From assembly GCA_000507305.1 (NCBI GenBank), contig DF239942.1:89449-153448 (forward strand): 64,000 nt of DNA. Reading direction: 5' to 3'. The position numbers were made by a program, and so were the translations under genes. The notes beneath the pieces are model-generated. The model searched no databases. It was not told where the DNA came from and saw only the letters and a list, made by a program, of their open reading frames with translations. This DNA comes from Breviolum minutum Mf 1.05b.01 (taxonomy: Eukaryota; Sar; Dinophyceae; Suessiales; Symbiodiniaceae). Shown one piece after another: positions 20,314 through 30,520 of the stretch (positions are counted from its first letter, which is position 1; the number at the start of each line of letters is the position of its first letter).

Positions 20314-20441
20314 TGGAACCATTGATTTTCGAGGACTGGGACGTGTCTACGTTGGCACGGAGGCTCTTTCTACTTGGCCAACCGGGAGAAGCGTCCCTTG
20401 GTATGGCGAGTTGGCTCGAATTTGATTGCATCCCGGAAAAT
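20314..20441 (+). CDS. Candidate penultimate exon
   Basis: After CTCCAG reads PLIFEDWDVSTLARRLFLLG, then QPGEASLGMASWLEFDCIPE NG. Good amphipathic helices. The - strand is also open but less protein-like. Probably the same gene as the terminal exon at 20633. Confidence 0.5.
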
Positions 20442-20632
20442 GGACCTACCTAGAACTCAGATATAATTTGACCATCCCCGCACCATCCCCCAACAACATC
20501 TAGTTTCACAACGGTGTGCTACAACGCTACAAGGACTGAACGCATTGCACCTTAAATCTTTTTAGAAAATTTCAGGCGTCCAAAACCAAAGGACTCAAAT
20601 CGCATGTCTCGATGTGGTGTTTCTTTTTTCAG

Positions 20633-20797
20633 CATGAACGCCTCGGGCCAAATGTGGTGGGAAACCCTCATTTTTTTTTGGATCTCCAAGGACAGATTTT
20701 GTCCTGCAAAGCTGGCGAGAGCTTTCAAATTCATGCTGGGGAAGATGTTGAAGTGGAGGGTTTTGATCCACTAGAGACGCTTCTTTTTGGTGGCTAA
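20633..20797 (+). CDS. Candidate terminal exon with TAA stop
   Basis: After TTCTTTTTTCAG (strong acceptor) the frame reads HERLGPNVVGNPHFFLDLQG, then QILSCKAGESFQIHAGEDVE and VEGFDPLETLLFGG, to TAA at 20795-20797. The acidic, beta-rich end looks genuine. Family unknown. Confidence 0.55.
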   Translation, partial: HERLGPNVVGNPHFFLDLQGQILSCKAGESFQIHAGEDVEVEGFDPLETLLFGG

Positions 20798-21257
20798 CGA
20801 CCTGGGGATGTTGGAGGTCATCAACTGAGAGTTGAGAGTATATAAACACCATTGGTTGAAAAAAAACAAATCCGTAGGTGGGGAGGTGTATGGAAAAAAA
20901 GCTGGAGGTTTTTGGGTGGGAGTTTTTCGTTGATGTCGAAAGGACGTCGACTCTTTTGGGGTGAGATTCGAAAGGTATCTGTCTTGGAGCCCGAAAAGGT
21001 CTTGCTTTTTGTTTTGAGGGGTGGGATTGGAATGTGACAGGAAAGTATATAAGATTTTTGGATATTTTTGGAAACAATTGAAGCGCCTTTCTTTATCATC
21101 TTCTTGGGCCCCTTTTGAAGTAAAACTAAAAAGTATATTTATGTATATATATACGCACATTTCTTTCACGGCACAGTTTTAAAGGACAACGCTTCCTTTC
21201 TTTGCCATTTTTTTCCTACAACAACACCTCCAGCAACAGCCTGTTTTTTGCCGTAAG

Positions 21258-21352
21258 GAACTGGTCGCACAAGGCGGAGGTCTTTCTTGCTACCTCTCCT
21301 TTGGACGACCTGTTACTGGCCTGTCGCGACATTGATCAAGATCCTCCAGAAG
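21258..21352 (+). CDS. Candidate exon of a beta-propeller-like gene
   Basis: Reads VFLATSPLDDLLLACRDIDQ DPPE, with possible read-through into GCALHRVLLIQF. ASPLD.LL.ACRDI-type blocks precede NHL-like repeats in related dinoflagellate proteins as I recall them; treat this as inference. The end at GTTGTG is a guess. Confidence 0.4.
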
Positions 21353-21572
21353 GTTGTGCACTTCATCGGGTTTTGCTGATACAGTTCAGCACCTCGGAGT
21401 TGGGCAAAAATTCACCAAGGAAATGGCAACAGTTTTTTCGGCAAGAAAAACATGCATCTTTGTGTCTCGGAATTTCCTCAGAGATGCCCACCCCATTGGG
21501 TGGGGGGGTTTCAGAGATTCCCATTATCCAATCCTACGCTGTCAGTCACCCCCTTTGAGGTGCTGGTAGCAG

Positions 21573-21650
21573 CAAAGTGTTATTGGATATTCCCGACCTC
21601 GCTGGCTTTTGCTATTCACCCAATGGAATCCTTTATGTGCCTGGAAACGG
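21573..21650 (+). CDS. Exon with NHL/beta-propeller-like blade
   Basis: After GTAGCAG reads VLLDIPDLAGFCYSPNGILY, then VPGNGT. (P/S)xGxLYV is a typical blade strand. Probably continuous with VLDAHGTRVQRLDGS at 24025, which would make the 22.2-23.3 kb gene lie inside the intron. Confidence 0.45.
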
Positions 21651-22226
21651 CACAAATGGGCCGAAAAAAGATGTTGATTTTTTGGTTGGGATGAGCTAAG
21701 TCAGAGGTGGGCTTACTTGACAGGCCTTCTTTGGAAACGCCTAGGGTTTCTTGAAGGATATCGATTTTGGGAGCAACCAAGATGGCCTGAAGCGGGAATT
21801 ATGTTGAAATTAGGACCAAGGGTCGATCGGAGACGAAGCTACCGATTGAAATTGTCACCAAGCAAGTGACCATCAGCCATAAAGTTGTTGCCCTGCAAGC
21901 TGAAAACCTTTTTTGTCATACCGAAAACAAGCGGTTTTAGTACACTACGGTGAAAAGAAAACGTGACTTATTGACAAACCTGTCGCACATTTGGCACTGG
22001 CAAATGTTGAATTTGAAGCTATTGATCTAAAGGATGTGAAACAAATCTGGCTGAACCCCCCTTAAGATACAGTATTAGATGAGGTGTATTACCATGAAGT
22101 TTATGTATACACACAGGTAAAGTCAAAATTAAGCCACATTTATGTTGGATCATGATATCAGTAAGTGCAATTCCATTTAAGCACAACTTCCAGAGCCACC
22201 AAAGGGTTCAAGAGAAGCCGGTAGGG

Positions 22227-23264
22227 ATGACTTCAAATCATGTCGTGGTGCCGAAAAAGCGTCGCCGCATTGGTCAAGGTGTTACTGCTGGAGGCCTTAT
22301 GCACCTTGAGGTGCTGAACTTGTGCGGCGAATGCATGTTGACATTGCATGTGGCAGGGTCCATGCTTGGCCGTGATTTGTGGAAGATGATTTTGGACAAA
22401 GTTCCATCCAAGCCAGGCCTTCAGTTGGTGTTGTCCTACAATACTGCCAGGCTTGTTCTGAATGAAAGTCTTCAGCAACAAGGCCTTGGGGGTGAACGGC
22501 CAACGGTGTCGGCTACCTATGTGCCCATCAATTTGCATGCTGCCTGGCTTTTTGCACAGGGACAGGCCGTTGCAGATGAAGAGTTTTCGTTGCTTGGGAT
22601 TACAGAAGTGACATGGGTGGGTGACCAAACGCCTGCTTTGCTGCAAAATTTGCCAAACAGCCTTCGCAATTTGAGTTTTGACAATTATTTCAATCGGAGC
22701 CTGGAACACATGACAATGCCTGCAGGCCTTCAAAGTCTAAGTGTAGGGCGGGATTTCAATCAGAGCCTGGACAACGTGACATNTGCAGGCCTTCAAAGTC
22801 TAACTTTTGAAGGCCTTTTCAATCAGAGCCTGGACAACGTGACATGGCCTGCAGGCCTTCAAAGCTTGGCTTTGGTGTTCCGTTTCAATCAGAGCCTGGA
22901 CAACGTGACATGGCCTGCAGGTCTTCGAAGCTTGTCTTTGGGGCATTATTTCAATCAGAGCCTGGACAACGTGACATGGCCTGCAGGCCTTCAAAGCTTG
23001 ACTTTGGGGTATTGTTTCAATCAGAGCCTGGACAATGCGACATGGCCTGCAGGGCTGCAAACCTTGTCTTTGGGGTGTCAGTTCCATCAGAGTCTGTACA
23101 ACGTGAAATGGCCAGCAGGCCTCAAAAGCTTGAGTCTTGCAGAAGACTTAGATGACTTAGTGGATGATGATATAGTAGATGACATCGTGTTGTTAGTGTC
23201 CAGGGCAGTTTTGCCGTGTGCACTCTGCAAATTGGTTGTAGGGATGATGTTCTTGATAAGTTGA
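22227..23264 (+). CDS. Ubiquitin-like N-terminus plus FNIP-type (FNQSL) repeat protein
   Basis: The frame is open from 22152; ATG 22227 (MTSNHVVVPKKRRRIGQGV) is a likely start. Residues about 30-100 (CMLTLHVAGSMLGRDLWKMI, LVLSYNTARLVLNESLQQQG) have a ubiquitin-like beta-grasp pattern. Seven or so 22-residue units follow, of the form FNQSLDNVTWPAGLQSLTLG plus two residues, close to FNIP/leucine-rich repeats that build a solenoid. After the repeats the frame becomes acidic (DLDDLVDDDIVDDIV) and stops at 23262-23264, perhaps past a missed splice site. One N at about 22783 replaces the four bases GGCC present in neighbouring units, keeping the frame. Confidence 0.75.
   Translation: MTSNHVVVPKKRRRIGQGVTAGGLMHLEVLNLCGECMLTLHVAGSMLGRDLWKMILDKVPSKPGLQLVLSYNTARLVLNESLQQQGLGGERPTVSATYVPINLHAAWLFAQGQAVADEEFSLLGITEVTWVGDQTPALLQNLPNSLRNLSFDNYFNRSLEHMTMPAGLQSLSVGRDFNQSLDNVTXAGLQSLTFEGLFNQSLDNVTWPAGLQSLALVFRFNQSLDNVTWPAGLRSLSLGHYFNQSLDNVTWPAGLQSLTLGYCFNQSLDNATWPAGLQTLSLGCQFHQSLYNVKWPAGLKSLSLAEDLDDLVDDDIVDDIVLLVSRAVLPCALCKLVVGMMFLIS
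22682..23120 (+). repeat. 66-bp coding repeats (FNQSL units)
   Basis: About seven units. The central five are nearly identical in DNA (TTTCAATCAGAGCCTGGACA and onward), implying recent unit duplication or conversion. The first and last are diverged. Confidence 0.85.
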
Positions 23265-23802
23265 CAAATGGATGGCAGTCTCACAGGGGCTGTGGTCATT
23301 TCCGTTTGGCCCCCTCAGAATGGATCATGTCTGTGCATCTTGGCCAACTGGTGGAAAAACTGGCATCATTTTCAGTGTTTGGGTAGACTAGCCACATTTC
23401 TTGCTGAAATTTTCCCTTGGGATGCATTTCAAGCCCAACAAACGGTGAAGGGAAATCATTTGACTGGTGAGGCAAGACTAAGATAGCAGATGATGGATGT
23501 TTGTGGAATTTCATTTGGAGCTTTTATGGGGAGTTATACGGAAGCCTCAAACTTGCAACACCTGATAGATGTGGTGCTCTAAAAAACTAGTCCTTTGGTG
23601 CAAAAAAAAACCGAGCTTTTGAAAAATCATCGGAAATCTTGCTTGGAAGACTTTGGCCCATGGGCCAAGTGGTGCTTAGTAAAAGGTCGGATGGGAATGT
23701 CAACCTTTTCATGATAAGGAAGCTCCACTATGAATCTAAGATTCTTTTAAAAGAAACATTTTGGGTGCCCTTCTGAAAAGAAAGGTGATATTTGGCAACT
23801 AA

Positions 23803-23915
23803 ACTCCTGGGAATGCACATATCCCCATCAAAAAGTATGGGATATAAGTGTAAAAAGTGGTATGGGATATATAAATATATAAGTGGTATATATTGCCAAT
23901 TGGGTGAATAAAATA
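23803..23915. repeat. AT-rich element related to family E
   Basis: Contains ATTGCCAATTGGGTGA, shared with the intact hairpin at 41399-41520, and several GTGGTATGGGATAT-like repeats. 23265-23800 holds no assigned gene. Confidence 0.45.
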
Positions 23916-24024
23916 TGTATCACCTACCAAAAAATTAGAAACAACTACTATATTGATATTTTCCGGGAAACCCTCCATTTTTGCCTTTGTTTTTCCTCGT
24001 GAACCGACCGAAGATTCACCGCAG

Positions 24025-24088
24025 GTTTTAGATGCGCATGGTACGCGGGTGCAACGCCTCGATGGCTCTACCTTTGTTCCGGTGATCA
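24025..24088 (+). CDS. Exon of the beta-propeller-like gene
   Basis: After CACCGCAG reads VLDAHGTRVQRLDGSTFVPV I, ending ATCAG before GACTCC (GA donor). The G-xRVQRLDG-S pattern fits an inter-blade strand following the exon at 21573. Confidence 0.5.
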
Positions 24089-24643
24089 GGACTCCGAGGG
24101 GATTTTTTTTAAGGGGAAAGAAAGATGGGGACCCTGACATGTTGGTTAAACGACCCTTTAAACGGCCTTATTTGCTTGTCAAAATATATAAATGCATGGC
24201 TATATAAAAAAGGGGTAAGTTTTAGTACAGGGCTTTTTGTTAAACAATACATTCTATATGAGAGCTGTGATATAGTATTCTTGTTGAATTTGATATAATT
24301 TGATGTTAAAGCAAAGTGAAAAATACGAAAATTTCGAGTGGAATTTTCCATCCTTCAAACCATGATTTTTCAGCTGGGAAAAACGTGATTTTGGTGGAAA
24401 AAATCAGGAGCTCCCAACTGCAACAAGAGCAACGGTTTCGAGCCTCTCGTTGGTTGGTTAACGCAACCGAATGGCCCAAAACGGTTTGGTTGTTTCGTTT
24501 TGACATGCGAAACCAACCTCCCTTTATCCCAAGGAGACCCCCTGAAAAAACATGAGGCAAGTTCAATTTGATGTCACGTGGTAGTCACCTCTAAATCAAA
24601 ATGCGGGCATAGTAGGGGAAACTATCCATTTTGCTCGACTCAA

Positions 24644-24866
24644 GGTTTTGAAGAACACCTCAGTTCTTGGTGAAGGGGTTTCCTCCAGCTTGACTGTCAC
24701 ACGTTGGCCAAAAGCCAAGGCATCTTACCTCTTTGCTGCCAGCGACGAATCTTTGTACATCAATGATGCAGGCAACAAACGTTTTCTTCACGTTTCTCCA
24801 GATGGCGTAGAAGTTCATGTGATCTTGGACTATCAGAAGATGGATCATCTTGGAAACTGGGTTTAA
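24644..24866 (+). CDS. Exon with NHL-like blade
   Basis: Reads VLGEGVSSSLTVTRWPKAKA, then SYLFAASDESLYINDAGNKR and FLHVSPDGVEVHVI, then TAA at 24864-24866. (I/L)YINDAGNKR(F/I)LHV is a textbook NHL-like blade core. The exon may end before the stop. Confidence 0.55.
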
Positions 24867-25165
24867 AGATAGATTTGATGCTTGAAGATCTTGAAGCCAT
24901 GGAAACTTCACATCTTTCCAAAAAGCCTTTCTTTTTGAAGCCATGAGTCAGCTGCCGCATGGCAAACATTTTCCGCTGTAAATTTACTGGGGCCATAAAT
25001 TACGGTACCTGAAGACAACAAATTCATCAACTTGACAGGAAAGGTGGTTGTTTCAAACCAAATCTGTTCTAAAAACTCACCCGCAATTCCGTCACGAAGT
25101 AATCCAAACGCATTACCATTATTTTTTGCAAATCGTTGAAGCATTACTCGTTGCGAGTCCCTAAG

Positions 25166-25268
25166 GAGAACTGGACCGTTTCTTTGTAACAGAGGATGGA
25201 GGGATTTATGCAGTGGATGTCGTGAAACGCACCTCTTTTGGGTTGGAAAACGGGGGGGTGGTACCGTA
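25166..25268 (+). CDS. Candidate last exon of the beta-propeller-like gene
   Basis: After CCCTAAG reads LDRFFVTEDGGIYAVDVVKR, then TSFGLENGGVVP and TAG at 25266-25268. Another blade-like strand set (DRFFVTEDGGIYAVDV). 24867-25165 between the exons has competing open frames on both strands and is left unassigned. Confidence 0.45.
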
Positions 25269-25878
25269 GCTGGGAGTGGAGAAACTTGGAGGTTCTTCAT
25301 TTTTGTGGGGAAAGTCAAATAGCATGGAGTTTGCCTGTACTTTTTATCATCCTGAACACCATATTGTTTCCCGGAATTGTGTGGTACTTTTTTTTGTTCT
25401 TTGGTGTTATTTTTTTGGCATTTCCATTTTTTTTCGCACTCTTTCCTTCTGCTTTCCCTTGTGCTTTTTCTAGTGTGGTTTGGTGATGTGTTTGGTGGTA
25501 ATTGTTGCGCTCTTCCCAGTGTTGTTTCTTGTGTGGTGCTTTTTCCACGCTTGTCCCTCTTCCTTAAATGTTTTTCCCTTTGCTGTGGTGATGATGCTTC
25601 GTTTTTGTGCTTTGCTCCCTGTCAGGTTTTTCCAGGAGTGTTACTGTATTTTTGTTGGCATTTTCTGTGCTTTTTTGTTGTGTTTTTCTTGCAATTGTGC
25701 TTTGGCGTTGGGGCCAGTGCTTTTTTTAGTTGTCTCTACTATATAGAGGGGTTTGCCAAAACTAACAGTGGGTAACTAATCTATTCATCTTTATGAATGG
25801 AACCCTGCTGACCTTCACTATCCACTCTTACAGCGCTAGGGCAGGGACCAATATATCTATATACGTATGATCTATATG
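25269..25878 (+). other. Pyrimidine-rich stretch without a gene
   Basis: T- and TTTC-rich on the + strand. The long + strand frames here are Phe/Leu/Cys-rich and follow from composition. I see no gene. Confidence 0.5.
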
Positions 25879-26200
25879 ATACATACATACATACATACAT
25901 ACATACATACGTACGTACGTACGTACGTACGNCATACTTACATACATTACATACAATTACATACAATACATACATTACATACATTACATACATTACATAC
26001 ATTACATACATTACATACATTACATACATACATACATAGATACATAGATACATAGATACATACATACATACATACATACATACATACATACATACATACA
26101 TACATACATACATACATACATACATACATACATACATACATACATACATACATACATTACTACACATACATACATACATACATACATACATACATACAAT
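25879..26200. repeat. (CATA)n microsatellite with (CATACATTA) and (CGTA) variants
   Basis: About 320 bp of CATA units, interrupted by a CGTA block, an N (25932) and a run of ACATTACAT units. Long Tyr/Val/Met/Cys frames on the - strand are artefacts. Confidence 0.95.
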
Positions 26201-27629
26201 GGAGTTTGGAGCTACACAAGGTAAAGGAATCTGTTTGTGGCAAGTGCTCAAGAAAATGAGAAAGATGTGAGGTGTGTTTTTCAAGCTTTTGGATTCCGCA
26301 AAAGATTGTTGAGATTTTGGATATCTGGTTGCAGATATCCCCCGCAAAAAAAGCGGATGAAAGGTCAGTCGTGAGTCCATTGAACGATGTATTTCCGTCT
26401 ACACTCCGGTAACCTAACATAGCTGGAAAATGGACCCTCAGTCAATCTATGAATCCTATTGAACAATTAGGCGATATTGCATCCACCTATGTGATCGTTT
26501 ACCAGGAGCGTAACTAAATTACATACAAATGAAGATGTATGAAGCCAGTTGAACATGAGGGATATTTCAGCCTGCTAGGTTGCGAGAGCGTATCTAAATC
26601 ATATAATTATATAGGGTGTGTTTGCTTGAAATCTCGGTTTTTTGGTAGATATTTCGACATTCCATGAATTTTTTGCAGAATGTTGTCTAGCATTTTGGAA
26701 CGGTGAGAAACAAAAGAATTGCTGAAGCAATGAGTATCTATAGGATGAGGTGGTCACGAAGTGATAGCCATGTCTTATAGGGCCGGCGTAGCGTAAACGA
26801 AGCGTAGCACAAACCATCTACCTCGTAGCAGTACCGCCTTTCCCGTACTCGGTTGCGTTGTACCTCTCATTCGTGTACTCCGTACGCTTCGGTGATTTCC
26901 CAATTTTTAAGTTTCCCTTTAAGTTGTATCTGGTAACAACTATTCCAAAAGACAGTGCTTTGCAAATACCAAATACACTTCTCGTTTTCATTTCACTTTT
27001 GTCTTCCAAAAAAAAAAGAAGAAGAACACTGTGCTTGGCCAGTCAAACAGACATTGCCTTCACGTTGGGGTTTTGAGTTGCACTTTGTGAAATCTCATAT
27101 TTCGGTTTTTCACAAGCTCAAGCCTAAACCCCGTTTGTCACTTTGGCGTGAATCTTGATGCGTAAAACCAACAATCGTATCGATTCTTTTGGTCCTGTTT
27201 GTTTCTGGCCAATTTCAAGTCATCGTGTCAATTTTTGGGGCAATCAGTGCTTGTGTTTTCTTGCAGGCTTTGTTTGTGGTGCAGCTTTCATCATATATAT
27301 CCTGCTGTTTTGAGTGATACATGCGATTTATCCGACATCAGTTGGCACTTGCAGACGATCGGGACACACGACAGGTTGTTGCTTTTCATCAATCAACATT
27401 CTTGGCTTGCATTTGGTGGTGCTTGCATTTGGTGGTGGTTCCCCAACGCAATTTTGGTGTCAACTTTTTTGGATACACGTTCACGTTTTAGGTTTTGGAT
27501 GGTCAATTCTGTTGTGTACGTTGATTCCTCAGACGTGCAATTTTCAGTCAGTGAAATATTTCTGGGGTTCTACTCTCCGGAGATTCAAGATTGGGAGGTG
27601 CCTACACCTCCTCTTCAGGATTTTGAACA
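26201..27629 (+). other. Leader region before the YR element ORFs
   Basis: No recognisable gene. Near 27265 TTCTTGCAG resembles an acceptor. A 144-codon frame (27199-27633) rich in aromatic residues ends by overlapping the ATG of the recombinase ORF (ATGA) and is probably leader. No terminal repeat shared with 35.0 kb was found by eye. Confidence 0.4.
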
Positions 27630-29756
27630 ATGACCATCCAAAAGCTTCTCCAATACACGGGGGATTCAACCGGAGAAAGCAGTGTGGATACCATGCCTGA
27701 TACGTCAGAACTGAACCAGTTTTTGGATGAGGCTGGCATGCAGTTCGAGGAGACGGCAGAGGTCATGGAAGGATGGGAAGAGATTGCACCAGATAATGAT
27801 CAGGAGGACTGTGATGATCAAAGCAATCATGGTCTTCGGGGCTTCAGGAGAAGATGGCTCAGTCGTGCTGATTCCTCGGCTCCACCCACTACAGACGGTG
27901 CAAGGCAGAACGAAGAGTGTTTCAATCAAATGTGGAAGAGACAGAAGTTTGATGAAGTCAGAGAGGCGGCAGAGCAGGCCAGAGATCAGCCTGCAACATC
28001 TGGTGATTTGGAAGCAGTGGGCCAAACGGCAACTCTGGAATCTTTCAGAAGGTTCAGGACTCACTCCGTGAAGCTACCATGGGAGTCTGGGCCACTGGCG
28101 GGAGTTTTTGGTAATACTTCCAGTTTTGTGAATTCTTCTTTGGATAAGATGCTGGCTATGCCAAAGGTTGGATTGCTTGACACGCTGAACCCAGCCAGAG
28201 CTCCTATGGAATCTGCATCAGTCTCTCTGCCTATGACGTCTAAGTTCTCTTACAAGCGCATCGCAGCCAGCAAGGTCGTGGTCAAGGAAGACGAGATGAG
28301 AGCCAAGGCTCTTAATCAGATTCGTACTCTGCTTCTTTTGGATTTGGGCGGCACAGGCCTGGGTCTCACGATCAGTAACCTAGCAGGCACATTGGATGAT
28401 AAGACAGACATCATGCAGGTGCTTAGCGATAGTTTTGCCACAAAGGCTACGGCGACGCTCATGAAGAGAGTATCATCTTTATGGTCTTTCGCAAAATGGA
28501 TGATGGAAAACTATGAGAAACCGGTGTGGCAGGTAGATGAGCCAATTCTCTACAATCACATGTGTTTCCTTCGTGAGGAAGGTGCAGCACCAACTCGGGC
28601 TTCACATCTGTTGGAGGCACTTCATTTCTTCGATGCAAGTTTGAAGTTTCAGAAGACCGATATCAAGACTGTCATATCTATGAGAGTGCATGGAGCATCA
28701 CATGCATTGTATGTCAAGAAGAGGAAGCTTCAGCAGGCTAAACAGTTCTCTGTGGAGGCCGTGCAGTGTTTGGAAAGTCTGTGCGTGAGCGAGATCGATG
28801 AGCCTAGAACCCTCATTTCGGGGGCAGTTCTTTTCTGCATTTTCGCTTGTGCAAGGTGGTCCGACATTGCGAGGCTGGAGAATGTCTGGATTGACGAGTT
28901 TGATGGATTGGTCTTGGTGGAAGGCGAGACATCCCGTTCCAAGACCTCACGAACAAAGGAAGCCAAAGCGCGGTTATTGCCTTTCACAGCTTTAGGCACT
29001 TTCCGGGAGGACAAGTCTTGGGGAAAAGCTTTTGTTCGAGTGTGGAAGAAGGTGAATCGCGGGAACGATTGCTGCTTCATCCCATCTTGGAATGATAGAA
29101 GTGCTACGTGGGCATCATCGCCGATGTCGACATCCGAAGCTTCCTTTTTCATCAAGGAGTTTCTCGAGGAGCAACTTGGTCCAGAGGAAGCTGACAGTTG
29201 CAGCACACACAGTGGTAAACCTACTCTCTTGACATGGTGTGGCATGACAGATTTGTTTAGCAGAGAGGAACGTACACTGTTAGGACATCATATCGAACAA
29301 AACACCAGATCTGCAACAACATACAACAGAGATGCACAGCTGTTGTTACAGAGGAAGGTGGCACAAGTTTTGAAGCAAATCCAGGATGGCATCTTGAAAC
29401 CGGATGCAAGCCGAGCTGAACGTTTGAAAACTTTGGTGGACCTTGATGAAGAGGGAGAGTCTTCAGTGGAGTCGGAGGAATCTGATTATCATGAGGAACA
29501 CCCACCTGCAGCGCATTCGGCGTCTATGAATGGAGGTAGACCTCTGCTCCCACCTGACGTTGTTGATGAGTTTTCTTTCGTAGCTCACAAGCTGACTGGA
29601 ACCATACACGTAGTGAAAGACGTGGATGCTGGCACCTTGGCATGTGGCAGGAAGCTAACGATGAACCTCACTTCAGTTGATCCTGTAGATTTTGATGCAG
29701 CCACGGTGTGTTTTTGTATCCAATGCAATTCAGTGATACACCGGAAAGGTGCTTGA
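27630..29756 (+). CDS. Tyrosine recombinase ORF of the retroelement
   Basis: 708 codons, uninterrupted. The N-terminal ~180 residues are acidic and polar. Residues about 230-360 form a helical SAM-like core-binding region (TLMKRVSSLWSFAKWMMENY). The catalytic domain shows Arg409 in ACARWSDIARL, His527 in STHSGKPTLLTW with Lys530 where the second Arg of HxxR is usual, His553 in LLGHHI and the nucleophile candidate Tyr565 in TTYNRD. The C-terminus carries SSVESEESDYHEEH and a late Cys pair (CFCIQC). It would cut and join circular cDNA into the host. It is open, unlike the polymerase frame, so it may still be expressed. Confidence 0.8.
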   Translation: MTIQKLLQYTGDSTGESSVDTMPDTSELNQFLDEAGMQFEETAEVMEGWEEIAPDNDQEDCDDQSNHGLRGFRRRWLSRADSSAPPTTDGARQNEECFNQMWKRQKFDEVREAAEQARDQPATSGDLEAVGQTATLESFRRFRTHSVKLPWESGPLAGVFGNTSSFVNSSLDKMLAMPKVGLLDTLNPARAPMESASVSLPMTSKFSYKRIAASKVVVKEDEMRAKALNQIRTLLLLDLGGTGLGLTISNLAGTLDDKTDIMQVLSDSFATKATATLMKRVSSLWSFAKWMMENYEKPVWQVDEPILYNHMCFLREEGAAPTRASHLLEALHFFDASLKFQKTDIKTVISMRVHGASHALYVKKRKLQQAKQFSVEAVQCLESLCVSEIDEPRTLISGAVLFCIFACARWSDIARLENVWIDEFDGLVLVEGETSRSKTSRTKEAKARLLPFTALGTFREDKSWGKAFVRVWKKVNRGNDCCFIPSWNDRSATWASSPMSTSEASFFIKEFLEEQLGPEEADSCSTHSGKPTLLTWCGMTDLFSREERTLLGHHIEQNTRSATTYNRDAQLLLQRKVAQVLKQIQDGILKPDASRAERLKTLVDLDEEGESSVESEESDYHEEHPPAAHSASMNGGRPLLPPDVVDEFSFVAHKLTGTIHVVKDVDAGTLACGRKLTMNLTSVDPVDFDAATVCFCIQCNSVIHRKGA

Positions 29757-30520
29757 GCAACATTGGGTCTTTAGAGGCGTGTGCAATGCTCTTTTCTATA
29801 TTTTGCAGTTGCAGCGACAACTCAGGGCTTGCTTGTTTTCCTTTATTTATGGGTGCACACGGAGGGTAACTCGGATCTCCGCTCTCCCCCTTGTCATCTT
29901 TCAGGATGATTTGCATATAACACTACAATGGCGTGGATGTAGTGATACCGTCTGGATCCTAAATCAGGCATCAGTGTAACTCTTGCAAGTGTCATGAGTC
30001 TTAGCCTGCCAGGAATCGTCAGAGCCTTACCGCTGGGGTCCAAAATGATGTTCTAATGCATGCGTTTTCAGTCTCGAGAGTGAAAGTTTTGATTTCTTGA
30101 TGCACCATCTCGGACTATCATTTTTCATGCAGTTTTTTTTTCAAAATTGGCCCCCTCAACCCCCCGATTTGGGCCCCGAAAAGGGGGGGTTGAGTGGGCC
30201 AGTTTTGGAACAGTGTGATCTCAGTCTTGCAACATGTTCACTTGCAGAGCCCATGCCGACATATCGAGATTCACCAACTCGGTAATCGTGCAAGTCTTGG
30301 CCTCAAGCAAGTCAGAGAGTGAAGGATGTCATGCGAGTGATCTCACCTCGTACTTTCAAGTGCATTCCCTTTTTCACTCTTGATTTCGGCATGTTGTCTT
30401 GGTAAGCGTAAAATCACTTTCATTATCACGTGAGTTGAAGACTTCACTTTTTTAATATGAGGAGCTTGCATCTTTTTCACGGTTGTTTGACTTTATATTT
30501 TCTCAGACATTAGTATTGCA
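29757..30520 (+). other. Inter-ORF spacer with hairpin and a possible intron
   Basis: 764 nt without a long frame. It holds a strong inverted repeat (30139-30210). 30402-30506 has the look of a 105-nt intron (GGTAAGCG to TTTTCTCAG) in the leader of the next ORF, suggesting a separate transcript start for the Gag-polymerase unit. Confidence 0.4.
30139..30210. repeat. Inverted repeat: 17-bp core stem with one mismatch, extendable to ~27 bp
   Basis: Left core arm GGCCCCCTCAACCCCCC (30149-30165) pairs with GGGGGGTTGAGTGGGCC (30184-30200). The outer bases TTCAAAATT and AGTTTTGGAA extend it with a few mismatches. The loop is 18 nt and itself contains GGGCCCC. Confidence 0.85.

Noticed and set aside
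25377-25775. 132-codon Phe/Cys/Leu frame resembling a membrane protein
   Set aside because: The composition follows from a T-rich tract. There are no splice signals or domain and competing frames look the same.
25781-26420. Tyr/Val/Cys/Met repeat protein on the - strand
   Set aside because: Translation of a CATA tetranucleotide array with an N; no protein support.
27199-27633. 144-codon ORF overlapping the recombinase start
   Set aside because: Aromatic-rich, no recognisable domain, and crosses a likely acceptor (TTCTTGCAG at ~27265). Treated as leader.
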